Assembly: GCA_016931365.1 (NCBI GenBank)
Contig: JAFGEY010000516.1
Location: 1-13,338 of the forward strand
Origin: Anaerolineae bacterium
GTDB taxonomy: Bacteria > Chloroflexota > Anaerolineae > JAFGEY01
DNA: 13,338 nucleotides
Reading direction: 5' to 3'
The position numbers and the translations under genes were made by a program. This document shows positions 1 through 6,723 of the stretch, one piece after another; the first letter of the stretch is position 1; every line of letters begins with the position of its first letter. The notes beneath the pieces are model-generated. The model saw only the letters and a list, made by a program, of their open reading frames with translations. It searched no databases and was not told the origin of the DNA.

Positions 1-189
1 GCGCGCTTTTACATCCTGTACATCGCCCGCACCTTGTGGGGTGTCTGGACTGTGCGCCGCGAGTGGGGCAGGATCGGCCAGAGAGCGCGCGGCGTCCGGA
101 TGGATGAGTGCGATTCGGAAGACGAAGCGCTGCTGCGCGCGGCCGAGATCATTGAACTGCGGCTGCGGCACAGGTACGTGGTCAAATGA
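1..189 (+). CDS. WGR domain protein, 3' end only
   Basis: The first frame is open from the window edge to TGA at 187-189 and gives 62 residues. It contains the hallmark core of a WGR domain: FYILYIART, then GVWTVRREWGRIGQRARG, then a conserved acidic/alanine stretch (DSEDEALLRAAEII) and a basic C-terminal end. WGR domains bind nucleic acids in PARPs and also occur as small stand-alone bacterial proteins or fused to other domains. The domain ends about two residues before the stop, so it is C-terminal here or forms the whole of a small protein. The start lies upstream of the window. The family call is firm; the cellular role is unknown. Confidence 0.82.
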   Translation, partial: ARFYILYIARTLWGVWTVRREWGRIGQRARGVRMDECDSEDEALLRAAEIIELRLRHRYVVK

Positions 190-353
190 GGCGCGGGCTA
201 TACGCAGCGTTGCCAAGCGGGGCGGGGACGCTGGCAAGGAAGCCGATCCGTTACGACGCGGCTGGCACGCTGCTAGCGTGGGCGAGGGTAGCGGAAGAGA
301 TATTCAGCGATCTGCCGACGGGAGCGGGTGATGTGAGATGGTTGGGTGGTTAG
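186..353 (+). CDS. Possible small ORF overlapping the WGR gene
   Basis: An ATG at 186 overlaps the WGR gene's stop as ATGA, the usual sign of translational coupling, and opens a 55-residue frame ending at TAG 351-353. The product is basic at its N-terminus (MRRGLYAAL...ARKPIRYD), followed by a short amphipathic stretch (LLAWARVAEEIFSDL). I recognise no family. It may be a genuine coupled gene, or a chance frame in GC-rich DNA. The only support is the overlap and the plausible amino-acid composition. Confidence 0.3.
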   Translation: MRRGLYAALPSGAGTLARKPIRYDAAGTLLAWARVAEEIFSDLPTGAGDVRWLGG

Positions 354-408
354 CGCGAAGGCAAGAGCATTTGTACCAGCGGAATCCGGCTCAACCCATT
401 CGTATCCA

Positions 409-636
409 TTATTTATCTGCAATCCGCGTGACCGAAATCAGTGGCAGGTTTAGATCCCTGATCTTTGCCAGTATTCCGTGCAGGGCGGCCTGGTCGTTGA
501 CTAGGCCGCTCAACAGCATCTCACCGTTCGCCAGGGGCATGATTTCCAGACCGAACCACTCAGCCCACTGCCCGCTGATGACTCCCTGCACGCGAATCTG
601 ATAGACTGCGCTTTCGCTGTTCTGTGTTGTGTTCAT
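409..636 (-). CDS. Conserved small protein of the 'YQIRVQG...EWFGLEI' type, unknown function
   Basis: This is a 75-residue protein with no signal peptide, membrane segment or cysteine. The pattern YQIRVQGVISGQWAEWF, then LSGLVNDQAALHGIL, then KIRDLNLPLISV is one I recall from many short hypothetical proteins of Chloroflexota and Actinomycetota. It resembles a small alpha/beta domain, and its final 'D.AALHG.L.KIRDL.LPL.SV' strand-helix part is the most conserved. No function is known to me. It is the last gene of its transcription unit. Only six bases (AAGGAA, which also serve as ribosome binding site) separate its ATG from the stop of the URO-D-like gene, so the two are almost certainly cotranscribed and probably translationally coupled. 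No clear terminator follows it in the roughly 55 bases before the convergent + strand ORF. Confidence 0.85.
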   Translation of the reverse strand: MNTTQNSESAVYQIRVQGVISGQWAEWFGLEIMPLANGEMLLSGLVNDQAALHGILAKIRDLNLPLISVTRIADK

Positions 637-642
637 TTCCTT

Positions 643-1818
643 TTATCCATGCTGCCCGGACTGGATCTCAAGTACCGTGCCCAATATCGCCCGCAGATTT
701 CCTGTGGGCATGCTGTACTGGATCATGTGCGTCGTACCCAGGATATGGCGGCCCCAGGTCTTACCGGTGGCATAGTTGTCCAGGATCTCCTGCCGCAGCT
801 CCTGCGGCGTCATGGTTTCGCCGCGTTGGATGTCAATCCCCGTGGCAAAGGCTAACCGATCCCCGTACTCGGCATAGGCTGCCGCGAAATCGTTCCCCGC
901 CTTGGGCTGGAATGACTGCAGCAGGTCAAGTCCGGCCTCGACATAGTACGGGAGAAAAGGCATCTGGTAACCGCAAGAGTGAAGCATAAACGGAACCCCC
1001 TCTTCATGCGCCGCTTCGATGAAACGCTTCAGGTGCGGGTAAGTGAACCTTTTCCACATGTCCATCGAGATCAGTGGCCGCCCGTTCGCCCCATAGTCGT
1101 CGGCAAAACACAATACATCGGCCCCGGTCCGAGCCGCGCAGCGGATAATCTCCACGATCCAATCGGCCATCCGACTCAGGAACCCCGCAATCTCGTCCGG
1201 ATAGTCGTAGAGAGACAGCATAAACCGTTCCATCCCCAGGATATAGTCGCAGAGCACCTGCTGAAAAGAATAGACCTCGCAGGCGACACATATATCGGGA
1301 TGCGCCTGGCGAAATTTCTTGACGCTGGCAAACTGGTCGTCGGTGATCGGCGGAAGCTGGATGTTCTTGAGGTCGCGCGCGTCGGCAACTGCCGGCTCGA
1401 TCGGGTAGGCATAGACGCCGCCCAAAGCCATCAGGATGTTGAACGGGCCACGAAAGGTGAGCCGTCCGTTCCGTTTGCGAATGGAGGTGATAAAGGCCGA
1501 CGGGCTCGACAGCGCCGGCGACTGGACCGAGACATCTGCCCCTAGTTCCAACACGTAGTGACCGTTGCCGTACTCTTCGAATAACATAGGCCACGCCCGC
1601 GTCCACTCACTCGCGTCCAACTCGCCCTGCTTTTTGAACTGCCGCCACATGCGCCGCGCCATCCAGTTCACCACCCCGCTGTCTGCTGGTCGGTACTCTG
1701 CGATCATCCGACATGTCGCGTGCGGGTTCAGCCAGTAAAAGACCGGCACCCTATCCACCAGTTGTCCCTTGATCGTCGCCATAACACGTTCTCTGGAGGT
1801 CATTCTCTCTTTTACCAT
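643..1818 (-). CDS. Uroporphyrinogen decarboxylase-like (URO-D superfamily) protein, methylcobamide methyltransferase type
   Basis: This 391-residue protein is of typical length for the URO-D/MtaA-CmuA superfamily. It opens with the family signature TSRERVMATIKGQLVDRVPV (residues 7-26). It has ADDYGANG near residues 239-246 and the metal-site motif LHSCG, with His280 and Cys282. In MtaA/MtbA-type methyltransferases a His-X-Cys plus a later Cys binds zinc, which activates a thiol to accept a methyl group from a corrinoid. Here the later region reads GTTHMIQYSMPTGNLRAI (361-378), with no Cys in the usual place, so the third ligand is missing or replaced. True heme-pathway HemE is unlikely because its N-terminal arginine-rich substrate signature is not seen. 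No corrinoid-protein gene lies in the window. The ATG at 1818 has GAAAGAG seven bases upstream; an internal ATG at 1803 is the alternative start. It is the second gene of the hydrolase A unit, 49 bases after hydrolase A. Confidence 0.85.
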   Translation of the reverse strand: MVKERMTSRERVMATIKGQLVDRVPVFYWLNPHATCRMIAEYRPADSGVVNWMARRMWRQFKKQGELDASEWTRAWPMLFEEYGNGHYVLELGADVSVQSPALSSPSAFITSIRKRNGRLTFRGPFNILMALGGVYAYPIEPAVADARDLKNIQLPPITDDQFASVKKFRQAHPDICVACEVYSFQQVLCDYILGMERFMLSLYDYPDEIAGFLSRMADWIVEIIRCAARTGADVLCFADDYGANGRPLISMDMWKRFTYPHLKRFIEAAHEEGVPFMLHSCGYQMPFLPYYVEAGLDLLQSFQPKAGNDFAAAYAEYGDRLAFATGIDIQRGETMTPQELRQEILDNYATGKTWGRHILGTTHMIQYSMPTGNLRAILGTVLEIQSGQHG

Positions 1819-1867
1819 CTTGATGCTCTTTCAATCTTTGAATGTGCTACCCTGTCATTGTTCACTG

Positions 1868-3358
1868 TCAATCTGTTCTGGTCTGATCGTTGCAGAACGT
1901 TTCATCAAGCCAATCGAAGGCCTCCTGAATTGCCAGGGCCAGATTGTCGTACAGACAATGATGTGCGGCGCCCTCATCCGCAGGGGTAACAATGAGACGC
2001 TTGTTGGAGTTAGGCAGTACGTCCAGACAGTGTTGTTGCACACTCCTGATGTAAGATGAGGAACGGTACTCCCCTTCGCCAACCAACATCAGCACAGGGC
2101 ACGTAATCTGGCGCGGGTCGTATTCAAAACCTTTGTTCAATTCAGGAATCTGGAGAGGATCATCTCCACCCCAACGCCAGGCCAGGCTTTTCAAAACGCC
2201 TATTTGCGCTGGGTCAGCATGCTCAAGTTGATAAGTCAGCAGGGGGCCGATGCGTTTCCAGAGATCCATCCATAGATCGTACATGCTAGTCAGTGCACTG
2301 TTGGCAACGATGGCTTTGATCCGCTTGTCAAATACGGCGGCCCGTGGTCCGATATATCCCCCCAGACTGACACCATAAGTCGCAATGCGATCACTGTCTA
2401 CATCCGGCAGGCTCGATACGTAATCCAAGACTGCTCCCAATGGCACTTCCATGTCTGGCCGCAAGTACAGACCATCAAAGGGCGTGCCCCCCTGTCCTGG
2501 CACATCCACGGTGACAAAATTGTAGCCTCTCTTCAGACAAGCAGGAGCAAGCGTAAAGTAGCCGTCCTCTGCAAAGGACTCACCGCCGTTCAGCATGATT
2601 ACAGTCGGACGGGGTGTACCGTTTGGCCTGCCTCTCTGCAAGTACAGAGGGAGGTTCTTGCCTTCAAAAGGAATATCCACGATTTCCACCTGTGGTTCAA
2701 ACAAAGCTGCCGCTTTGCGGAAACAGGCGCGCATGCTGTCCATAAGAGGCCGGAACTCTGGCTCCAGGGGGGGAATGAACCACATTGGCATGCGATAGTG
2801 AGCGCACGCGCGGAGATAGGCTTCTCGCGCACTAACCGTGTGGCCCTTTTGCAGGCAAGCCTCCGCTCTGGTTTCAACGCGGTGAGCGAGATCGCGAAAC
2901 ACCTTGGTCAGGCTCTCATTGCTACCATCCTGAATCTCGGAGGCAGCATAAAAGAGTTCGCCCGTCTGTGGCCCGCCATGGGCTTGGGTGGTAAGATAGC
3001 CCTGGAAAACGAAATTCCAATCGTCGCTTTTGAAGGGCATCCGATCCCAAAAGATCTGATGGCCAATCCATATATCCTGTTCTTCTGCCAACTCGATGCG
3101 GCTCTTGCGAATGGGTTGATTCGTTTCTACAACGTCCCTGTCTGTGGATTTTACGCACTCGTTGAGCACATTGATAAAGTCATCAAGCTTGGTTTTGTCC
3201 CAGCCCACTTTTTTGGCCGCCGTCGCAATGGTTTGTCCCCCAAGCATTTTGACCATAGCTTCGGGAACGTGATGCCCCAGGGCTTCGCAAATAAGCGTAT
3301 GGAAATCCGGAATCTTGGCCCGAATTTCGTTGATCGTGCTATCAACTGTGATTGTCAT
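1868..3358 (-). CDS. Alpha/beta hydrolase A with N-terminal DUF1858-like helical domain
   Basis: This is a 496-residue protein in two parts. Residues 1-70 form a small helical domain (MTITVDSTINEI...LDDFINVLNE). Its layout, 'T.I.EI...P', a central LG...P segment, then a C-terminal helix, recalls DUF1858/ScdA-N domains but lacks their CxxC. Residues 90-490 form an alpha/beta hydrolase with a helical cap. The nucleophile elbow is GVSLGG (Ser331), the strand-turn motif is LNGGESFAEDGY (256-267), and VDVPGQGG precedes it at 284-291. The acid region is LVGEGE (425-430) and the catalytic His is in EGAAHHC (462-468). The overall pattern matches 2,6-dihydroxypseudooxynicotine hydrolase and Ayg1-like C-C bond hydrolases better than esterases; the substrate is unknown. 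An open frame reaches 3391, but AGGAGGT lies five bases before the ATG at 3358, and the paralogous free domain starts at the same residue. It is the first gene of a unit with the URO-D-like gene and the 75-residue gene. Confidence 0.9.
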   Translation of the reverse strand: MTITVDSTINEIRAKIPDFHTLICEALGHHVPEAMVKMLGGQTIATAAKKVGWDKTKLDDFINVLNECVKSTDRDVVETNQPIRKSRIELAEEQDIWIGHQIFWDRMPFKSDDWNFVFQGYLTTQAHGGPQTGELFYAASEIQDGSNESLTKVFRDLAHRVETRAEACLQKGHTVSAREAYLRACAHYRMPMWFIPPLEPEFRPLMDSMRACFRKAAALFEPQVEIVDIPFEGKNLPLYLQRGRPNGTPRPTVIMLNGGESFAEDGYFTLAPACLKRGYNFVTVDVPGQGGTPFDGLYLRPDMEVPLGAVLDYVSSLPDVDSDRIATYGVSLGGYIGPRAAVFDKRIKAIVANSALTSMYDLWMDLWKRIGPLLTYQLEHADPAQIGVLKSLAWRWGGDDPLQIPELNKGFEYDPRQITCPVLMLVGEGEYRSSSYIRSVQQHCLDVLPNSNKRLIVTPADEGAAHHCLYDNLALAIQEAFDWLDETFCNDQTRTD

Positions 3359-3413
3359 TTTCGACCTCCTATGTTGATGACATATCCGCACTGAATTTTT
3401 CTGATTTGCCTGT

Positions 3414-3471
3414 ATGATAACAAATGTCCATGTAGGTTGTCACCACATGGATAGGTAGGCAAGGTGGGTAG
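3414..3471 (-). promoter_or_regulatory. Promoter and triple-repeat operator of hydrolase A unit
   Basis: On the minus strand a -35 GTGACA (3438-3443) and a -10 TATCAT (3414-3419) are separated by 18 bases. Around the -35 and upstream of it lie three copies of a CTACCCA-like repeat: CTACCCA (3465-3471), CTACCTA (3452-3458) and the diverged CTACATG (3429-3435). Their starts are 13 and 23 bases apart. The same layout precedes hydrolase B, with the -10 at the same distance from the third repeat. Direct repeats reaching into the -35 suit an activator such as the neighbouring LAL regulator. The elements are seen directly; their function is inferred. Confidence 0.6.
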
Positions 3472-3487
3472 TTCCAGGCAGAAGAAA
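3432..3487. repeat. Copy 1 of duplicated intergenic cassette
   Basis: This stretch matches 6665-6723 at roughly nine bases in ten, with a one-base length difference. It runs from the third CTACCCA-like repeat through the GTCACCACATGG block and the other two repeats to the GGTAGTTCCAGGCA block and the A-run (T-run on the minus strand) of the adjoining terminator. The adjacent terminator stems are analogous but differ in sequence. Non-coding DNA conserved to this degree points to a duplicated, functional control region. Confidence 0.8.
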
Positions 3488-3515
3488 AATGCCCCAGCCA
3501 TTTGGCTGGGGCATT
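3482..3515 (-). terminator. Rho-independent terminator of hydrolase B-amidase-domain unit
   Basis: A perfect 13-base inverted repeat, AATGCCCCAGCCA (3488-3500) and TGGCTGGGGCATT (3503-3515), forms a GC-rich hairpin. On the minus strand it is followed directly by TTTTTCTTC. It lies 34 bases after the stop of the free-domain gene and just before the hydrolase A promoter, so it insulates the two units. In the + direction no T-run follows the stem. Confidence 0.9.
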
Positions 3516-3548
3516 GGAAAGGGTCGGGTTTTTCAGCCGGATCAGTGT

Positions 3549-3761
3549 CTATTTTGCATGTTCGTTAAGCACATTGACAAAGTCATCGAGCTTGGCTCTA
3601 TCCCAGCCCACTCTCTTGGACGCCACCTCAATGGTTTGACTTCCGAGCATCTTGACCATCGTTTCGGGAATATGGCGTCCCAGAGCCTCACAAATGAGCG
3701 AGTAGAAATTCGGAACCTTTTGCCAGATTTCGTTAATCGTGCTATCAACTGTGATTGTCAT
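3549..3761 (-). CDS. Free-standing copy of hydrolase A's N-terminal domain
   Basis: This 70-residue protein is a single helical domain (MTITVDSTINEI...LDDFVNVLNEHAK). By hand alignment 51 of 70 residues are identical to the first 70 residues of hydrolase A, with no gaps. Even the leader is shared: both have ATCAACATA a few bases before an AGGAGG ribosome binding site. It stops exactly where the hydrolase A domain ends. The fold resembles DUF1858, but the metal-binding or redox cysteines often found there are absent; its one Cys (residue 24) is shared with the hydrolase copy. It is the last gene of the hydrolase B-amidase unit, 44 bases after the amidase, with a terminator behind it. Possible roles are an in-trans subunit or docking partner for the hydrolases, a competitor of the fused domain, or a remnant of gene duplication. 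The small size, strong ribosome binding site and conserved frame argue for a real gene. Confidence 0.85.
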   Translation of the reverse strand: MTITVDSTINEIWQKVPNFYSLICEALGRHIPETMVKMLGSQTIEVASKRVGWDRAKLDDFVNVLNEHAK

Positions 3762-3805
3762 CTTGGGCCTCCTAATATGTTGATTAATGAACGGACACTA
3801 AAACC

Positions 3806-5254
3806 TCAATCCTGATAAGCCCAGACGGGCGGGTGGGTACTCGCCCAGGGTTTGGCCAGTTCGAGTTGAGCCGCCAATCGGAGCAAGGTGGCTTCATCGC
3901 CTAACTTGGCGACAAAATGGCTGCCGATAGGTAAATTGTTCTTGTTCCAGTAAAGAGGTACAGAGATAGCCGGTAAACCGGTATTGTTCATCATCCATGT
4001 GAATTGTGCAAAGTTTAAGAGTTTACCGACGATATCTTCCAGCACGTTATTTGGATCAATAGACAAGGCGCCGAGTTTCGGTGGCGGCGCTCCAGTCGTT
4101 GGCGTCAGTAAGAGATCGTACCTGGACAAAAATCGTCCAAATTCACGCGCAGCCATACCCAACATAACCCAACCGAGATCGGCCTGCGCCGCTGTGGTGG
4201 TCTTTCCTATCTCGGCGATGGCCCAGGTCTGTGGTTCGACGTCATCCTGAGTCAGGGTCTGCCCCATCAGGACCTCTGCCAACAAAAATCTTTTGGCCGG
4301 GGTCACACAATAAAGCATTCGAAAAGTCTCGATCAACGTGGGCCAATCCAACGCCGGGGCGTCCTCAACAACCTCGTGTCCCAGGCCTTCGAGTAGCCTG
4401 GCCGTTTCCTCGACGGCGGCGACGCAATCCGCATGGACTGGCAGATCGGGGGATGTCCTGGTGGTAAAGGCGATTCTGAGTTTACCTGGATCAACGCCCA
4501 CTTCTTCGATGAACGGTCGCGCCGGCGGCGGCGCCCAGTATGGGTCTCCCGGTTCAGGCCCGGACAAGGCATCTAGCAAGGCAGCGCAGTCTCGAACGGA
4601 GACAGTGATTGCGCCTTCGCAGGCAACCAGGCCGGCTGATATGTCATTCATGATCGGGCCGAGCGGCAGGCGAGCCCGGGTGGGCTTGAGACCGAGGAGG
4701 CCGCAGCATGAGGCCGGTAGGCGGATGGATCCGCCGCCGTCGCTGGCATGCGCCCAAGGTAAAATGCCGGCGGCCACCGCTGCTGCTGCGCCGCCAGATG
4801 ACCCGCCAGCAATGTGTTCTGTATTCCAGGGGTTGCGGGTAGGTCCCCAGAGTAGAGGCTCGGTCGTAATGTACAGCCCAAATTCGGGCGTATTGGTCTT
4901 GCCGATAATGTTCAAACCTGCTTCTTTCATCCGCGCGACCAATGTCGAATCGAACATTGCAATGCTGTCCTTCAACGACTTGGAGCCAGCCGTATGCAGG
5001 ATGCCGCCATACATCCCGGTGAGATCTTTGATGAGATACGGCACGCCGGCAAACGGCCCGCTGGCGGTGTCGTCTCGCGCCACGTCCCGGGCGATGTCGT
5101 ACATCTTGATAACCACAGCGTTGATTTCCGGGTTGACGCGCTCGATCCGCTCGATAGTCGCTTCAACAAGCTCAATCGGTTTAACCTCTTTTCTCTGCAC
5201 CAACTCGGCAAGGCCGACGCCATCCACGCCGGCAAGTTCATGCCATATAGCCAT
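3806..5254 (-). CDS. Amidase-signature family amidase
   Basis: This 482-residue protein is of normal length for the amidase-signature family, which hydrolyses carboxylic amides to acid and amine or ammonia using a Ser-cisSer-Lys triad. All three elements are present: the catalytic Lys76 in VPYLIKDL, the cis-Ser in [15 protein letters not shown] (Ser152/153), and the nucleophile Ser176 in [12 protein letters not shown]. The subfamily (nicotinamidase-like, aryl amidase, 6-aminohexanoate hydrolase, GatA-like) cannot be set; with no GatB/GatC nearby, a tRNA role is unlikely. There is no signal peptide, so it should be cytoplasmic. The ATG at 5254 has AAGGAGGG six bases upstream. It lies 93 bases after hydrolase B and 44 bases before the free-domain gene, which suggests one operon. 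It probably releases an amine or acid from the same substrate, before or after hydrolase action. Confidence 0.93.
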   Translation of the reverse strand: MAIWHELAGVDGVGLAELVQRKEVKPIELVEATIERIERVNPEINAVVIKMYDIARDVARDDTASGPFAGVPYLIKDLTGMYGGILHTAGSKSLKDSIAMFDSTLVARMKEAGLNIIGKTNTPEFGLYITTEPLLWGPTRNPWNTEHIAGGSSGGAAAAVAAGILPWAHASDGGGSIRLPASCCGLLGLKPTRARLPLGPIMNDISAGLVACEGAITVSVRDCAALLDALSGPEPGDPYWAPPPARPFIEEVGVDPGKLRIAFTTRTSPDLPVHADCVAAVEETARLLEGLGHEVVEDAPALDWPTLIETFRMLYCVTPAKRFLLAEVLMGQTLTQDDVEPQTWAIAEIGKTTTAAQADLGWVMLGMAAREFGRFLSRYDLLLTPTTGAPPPKLGALSIDPNNVLEDIVGKLLNFAQFTWMMNNTGLPAISVPLYWNKNNLPIGSHFVAKLGDEATLLRLAAQLELAKPWASTHPPVWAYQD

Positions 5255-5267
5255 AGCTAACCCTCCT

Positions 5268-5290
5268 TACACTGCTGACTAGAAAGTGTA
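5268..5290. repeat. Short inverted repeat before amidase
   Basis: TACACT (5268-5273) and AGTGTA (5285-5290) form a 6-base inverted repeat separated by 11 bases, just upstream of the amidase ribosome binding site. It could be a small operator or an mRNA hairpin near the start. This is weak evidence on its own. Confidence 0.25.
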
Positions 5291-5299
5291 GGCTATGGA

Positions 5300-5328
5300 G
5301 TCGCAGGCGTGTGGATCTCGCTTGCGAC
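5300..5328 (-). other. Intercistronic hairpin between hydrolase B and amidase
   Basis: GTCGCA-G-GCG (5300-5309) can pair with CGC-T-TGCGAC (5319-5328): nine pairs with one mismatch around a 9-base loop. It lies 19 bases after the hydrolase B stop on the minus strand. There is no T-run, so it is not a normal terminator. It may protect the upstream message or set its processing and so tune the ratio of the two enzymes. Confidence 0.4.
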
Positions 5329-5347
5329 CCCATGGCTTGTTAAGGGA

Positions 5348-6589
5348 TCACTCAATGCCAAACGTTTCTTCGAGCCAGTCAAAAACAGCCGACGCCATCA
5401 GTGCGGTGTTTGTGCCCTGGCAGTGGTGAGCGGCGCCTTCGTCAAGCGGTAGAACGACCATCACCTTGTTCGGGTTGGAGCACTCGGCCATGACCTTCTG
5501 ATTCTGCGCCAGCAGCTCCTTGTTGGCTCCCTCACCCTCGCCCAAGATGGACATCAACGGGCAGGTGATCAGTTTGGGATCAAAGACAAAGTCTTTGTTG
5601 GCGTCTATCAACTCGAACGCCTCTTTCAGACCCCAGCGCCAGGCCAGCAGGTTCGCCATGATCTCAAAGATTTTATCGTCCATGATCTTGACGTCTTTGA
5701 CCGGGGTGTTGGCAAAGATGCGGCCCAGATCTTGAAGGATGCTGTTGCCGATGCAGGCCTTGATCCGCTTCTCATAGCAGGCCGCGCGGGGGATGAGATA
5801 CCCGCCGGCGCTGATCCCATAAGCCGCCAACCTGTCGGGGTCAACCTCCGGCCTGGTCAGCACCCAGTCTACGATAGCCTTCATTGGCGTTTCCGTATCT
5901 GGCCGGAAGAACATGCCTTTCTGGGGAAGGTCACCTTGTCCGGGCAGGTCAAAAGTGACGAAATTCCAGCCGCGAGCGTGCGCGTGGGGGCCGATATACC
6001 AGTACTGATCCTCGGCAAAGGTCTCACCGCCGCCAAACATCATGAGGGTTGGTTTCTTTTCGGGGCGATGATCTGCGGGCCAATAGTAGCCGGTCAATGC
6101 GGCGCCTTGAAAGGGGATCTCGATGTATTGAATCGGTGGATCGAACATCTTGCCTGCCCTGGTAAAGAGATGGCGCATTTTCCGCATCATCTCCGCCCAT
6201 TTGGCGTCATACGGGTTGAGCGTCCCCATCACGCTGCGGTAATATGTGGCAGCACGCATGTACGCTTCGCGCGCGCTTACCCGGTGCCGCTTGGCCATGC
6301 TGGCGTCGGCCCTGGCTTCAACACGCCTGGCCAGCGCTTCGAACTCTCGCTCCCATGCAACCGGGTCGCCGTCCTGCTCGATCTGGTTGATGGCATAGAA
6401 AAACTCACCGGGAGCACCCCCACCGTTGGTGGTGTATCCCATTCCCCAGTGGAACATAAATTCCATATCGTTGCTTTGCGGGAACAGGGGACGGTTGTTG
6501 TCATAGATACGATGCGCGGCAAACATCTCTTCCTGATTTCCAATGGCATCTTGCCTTTGCTCGGCTAAACGAGCTTTCATACCAGTCAT
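5348..6589 (-). CDS. Alpha/beta hydrolase B (C-C hydrolase-like, helical cap)
   Basis: This 413-residue protein is a paralogue of hydrolase A without the 70-residue N-terminal domain. Shared landmarks include FHWGMGYTTNGGGAPGEFFYAI (46-67), SAREAYMRAATYYR (105-118), FGGGETFAEDQY (185-196), FDLPGQGD (213-220), the nucleophile elbow GISAGG (Ser260), LAWRWG, the acid region ILGEGE (348-353) and EGAAHHC (384-390) with the catalytic His. The family contains 2,6-dihydroxypseudooxynicotine hydrolase and fungal Ayg1, which cleave C-C bonds next to ketones, as well as esterase-like members. A longer open frame reaches 6760, but it would translate the terminator and promoter. The ATG at 6589 has AAGGAGG six bases upstream, so that start is chosen. 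It is the first gene of the unit with the amidase and the free domain. There is no signal peptide, so it is probably cytosolic. Confidence 0.92.
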   Translation of the reverse strand: MTGMKARLAEQRQDAIGNQEEMFAAHRIYDNNRPLFPQSNDMEFMFHWGMGYTTNGGGAPGEFFYAINQIEQDGDPVAWEREFEALARRVEARADASMAKRHRVSAREAYMRAATYYRSVMGTLNPYDAKWAEMMRKMRHLFTRAGKMFDPPIQYIEIPFQGAALTGYYWPADHRPEKKPTLMMFGGGETFAEDQYWYIGPHAHARGWNFVTFDLPGQGDLPQKGMFFRPDTETPMKAIVDWVLTRPEVDPDRLAAYGISAGGYLIPRAACYEKRIKACIGNSILQDLGRIFANTPVKDVKIMDDKIFEIMANLLAWRWGLKEAFELIDANKDFVFDPKLITCPLMSILGEGEGANKELLAQNQKVMAECSNPNKVMVVLPLDEGAAHHCQGTNTALMASAVFDWLEETFGIE

Positions 6590-6617
6590 TTGTAACCTCC
6601 TTAGAATGTGTACTTGT

Positions 6618-6636
6618 TTGGGTTCCTGTAACCCAA
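6618..6636 (-). promoter_or_regulatory. Inverted repeat in hydrolase B 5' leader
   Basis: TTGGGTT (6618-6624) and AACCCAA (6630-6636) form a perfect 7-base inverted repeat with a 5-base loop. It lies between the predicted -10 and the ribosome binding site of hydrolase B. It could be an operator or a leader hairpin. The hydrolase A leader has no equivalent, so it may give operon-specific control. Confidence 0.4.
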
Positions 6637-6646
6637 TTCTGTCTAT

Positions 6647-6705
6647 AGAATAGCAGGCACATGGGTAGGTCGTCACCACATGGCGTGGGTAGGCAGGATG
6701 GGTAG
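6647..6705 (-). promoter_or_regulatory. Promoter and triple-repeat operator of hydrolase B unit
   Basis: On the minus strand a -35 GTGACG (6671-6676) lies 18 bases from a -10 TATTCT (6647-6652). Three exact CTACCCA copies occur at 6699-6705, 6686-6692 and 6662-6668, with starts 13 and 24 bases apart. The third lies between the -35 and the -10. A 5-base inverted repeat (ATTCT/AGAAT, 6636-6640 and 6647-6651) overlaps the -10. The match to the hydrolase A promoter in motif, spacing and -10 position is the main support. The neighbouring LAL protein is the likely binder, by inference. Confidence 0.62.
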
Positions 6706-6723
6706 TTCCAGGCACAAGAAAAA
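6665..6723. repeat. Copy 2 of duplicated intergenic cassette
   Basis: This is the partner of 3432-3487. Its repeats are the less diverged, with three exact CTACCCA copies on the minus strand. It joins a terminator stem at one end and the hydrolase B promoter at the other, as copy 1 does for hydrolase A. The cassette therefore seems to have been duplicated together with a hydrolase gene. Confidence 0.8.

Noticed and set aside
3488..3515. Perfect inverted repeat as a bidirectional terminator
   Set aside because: The T-run follows the stem only on the minus strand, and no + strand gene ends nearby.
4338..5282. A 314-codon open frame on the + strand opposite the amidase
   Set aside because: The minus-strand frame carries a complete amidase signature and a strong ribosome binding site. 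The + product has no recognisable domain and is low-complexity, as expected from the complement of a GC-rich gene.
5732..6568. A 278-codon + strand frame opposite hydrolase B
   Set aside because: It is antisense to a well-supported enzyme gene, has no ribosome binding site or family motifs, and is best explained as a codon-bias shadow.
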